The notes under the pieces: generated by a model
Databases searched by the model: none
What the model saw: only the letters and a program-made list of their open reading frames with translations
Told to the model about the DNA's origin: nothing
Source of the DNA: Gammaproteobacteria bacterium
GTDB taxonomy: Bacteria > Pseudomonadota > Gammaproteobacteria > Methylococcales > Methylomonadaceae
DNA length: 5,550 nucleotides
Assembly: GCA_024511045.1 (NCBI GenBank)
Contig: JANEMG010000177.1
Location: 1-5,550, forward strand
Reading direction: 5' to 3'
In this document: positions 5,335 to 5,550 of the stretch, one piece after another
How positions within the stretch are numbered: the stretch's first letter is position 1
Layout: the number at the start of each line of letters is the position of its first letter
Position numbers and translations under genes: made by a program

Positions 5335-5550
5335 TGTGAGAAATTGTCATTGTGGTGAAACCGTTTTATCGTAGCACGGCGATAGTCAACATAATATTGC
5401 CTGATTACATATGACCTTCAGCTTTGCTGAAACTGTCAAGTCCCGATAGATCATAGATTTTCTTTTTGAATAATTCCGGTTGTTTTTTGTGCCAATCCTT
5501 AAGCGCCTGAATGGGCGTGATGTGCCCGATGTTTTTCTGCGGGACATGGT
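5335..5550 (-). mobile_element. 3' end of an IS481/IS3-like insertion sequence, cut by the window edge
   Basis: The transposase tail at 5405-5550 is followed on the minus strand by 70 non-coding bases. These end where the plus strand reads TGTGAGAAATTG from 5335. Elements of the IS481 group commonly begin with TGTGA, and their transposase stops tens of bases before the terminus, so 5335 is a reasonable outer boundary. The matching opposite end and any target duplication lie outside the window, so the boundary is inferred. Confidence 0.45.
5405..5550 (-). CDS. Transposase (integrase core), C-terminal part only
   Basis: The frame is open from the window edge to TAA (5405-5407) and gives the last 48 residues. 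They begin HVPQKNIGHITPIQALKDW and continue with KKQPELFKKKIYDLSGLD. The pattern 'PQK-x-x-G-x-x-TP-x-QAL-x-x-W', followed by 'PELF-x-K-x-x-Y-x-L-x-GLD', is the usual C-terminal tail of DDE integrase-core transposases of the IS481/IS3 type. The catalytic domain would lie upstream, outside the window, so I cannot say whether the gene is intact. The tail itself shows no frameshift. It runs in the same direction as the oxidase gene, with its stop 198 bases before the oxidase start. Transcription from the element could in principle reach the oxidase unit. Confidence 0.75.
   Translation of the reverse strand, partial: HVPQKNIGHITPIQALKDWHKKQPELFKKKIYDLSGLDSFSKAEGHM

Overview
The window is about 5.5 kb of proteobacterial chromosome. 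A gammaproteobacterium is the best guess, because the MiaA protein has nearly the same length as the E. coli enzyme and is strongly similar to it as I remember that family. The species cannot be named from sequence alone. All four complete genes lie on the minus strand, so transcription runs from high to low coordinates. Base composition looks moderate in GC inside the genes and AT-rich in the two flanks.

Reading in the direction of transcription: (1) 5335-5550 holds the 3' end of an IS481/IS3-like transposase, cut by the window edge, with a plausible insertion-sequence terminus at 5335. (2) 5207-5334 is a promoter region with a sigma70-like promoter (5244-5273) and a 13-bp palindrome over the start codon of the next gene. 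(3) 3536-5206 encodes a membrane-anchored two-domain multicopper oxidase, and 2870-3529, 6 bases further on, encodes a membrane-anchored cupredoxin. They form a tight two-gene unit, apparently a periplasmic copper redox module. (4) 2725-2869 is an intergenic control region with a perfect TATAAT box inside a perfect inverted repeat, followed by a leader of about 90 bases. (5) 1300-2724 encodes a dynamin/EHD-like membrane protein whose nucleotide-binding motifs all look degenerate. (6) 266-1213 is miaA, the tRNA A37 isopentenyltransferase gene. (7) 1-265 has no convincing gene. It holds a hairpin with a T-run suited to end minus-strand transcription, and a doubtful 35-codon remnant.

How they fit together: the oxidase and the cupredoxin are almost certainly co-expressed and face the same compartment (periplasm, tethered to the inner membrane). 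The cupredoxin is a natural candidate electron donor or copper partner for the oxidase. The dynamin-like gene has its own promoter signal and may be read together with miaA across an 86-base gap, but no functional link between those two is visible. The usual miaA neighbours of gammaproteobacteria (mutL upstream, hfq downstream) are absent from the window. The most unusual items are the dynamin-like protein that has lost its GTPase signature residues and the oxidase-cupredoxin pair.
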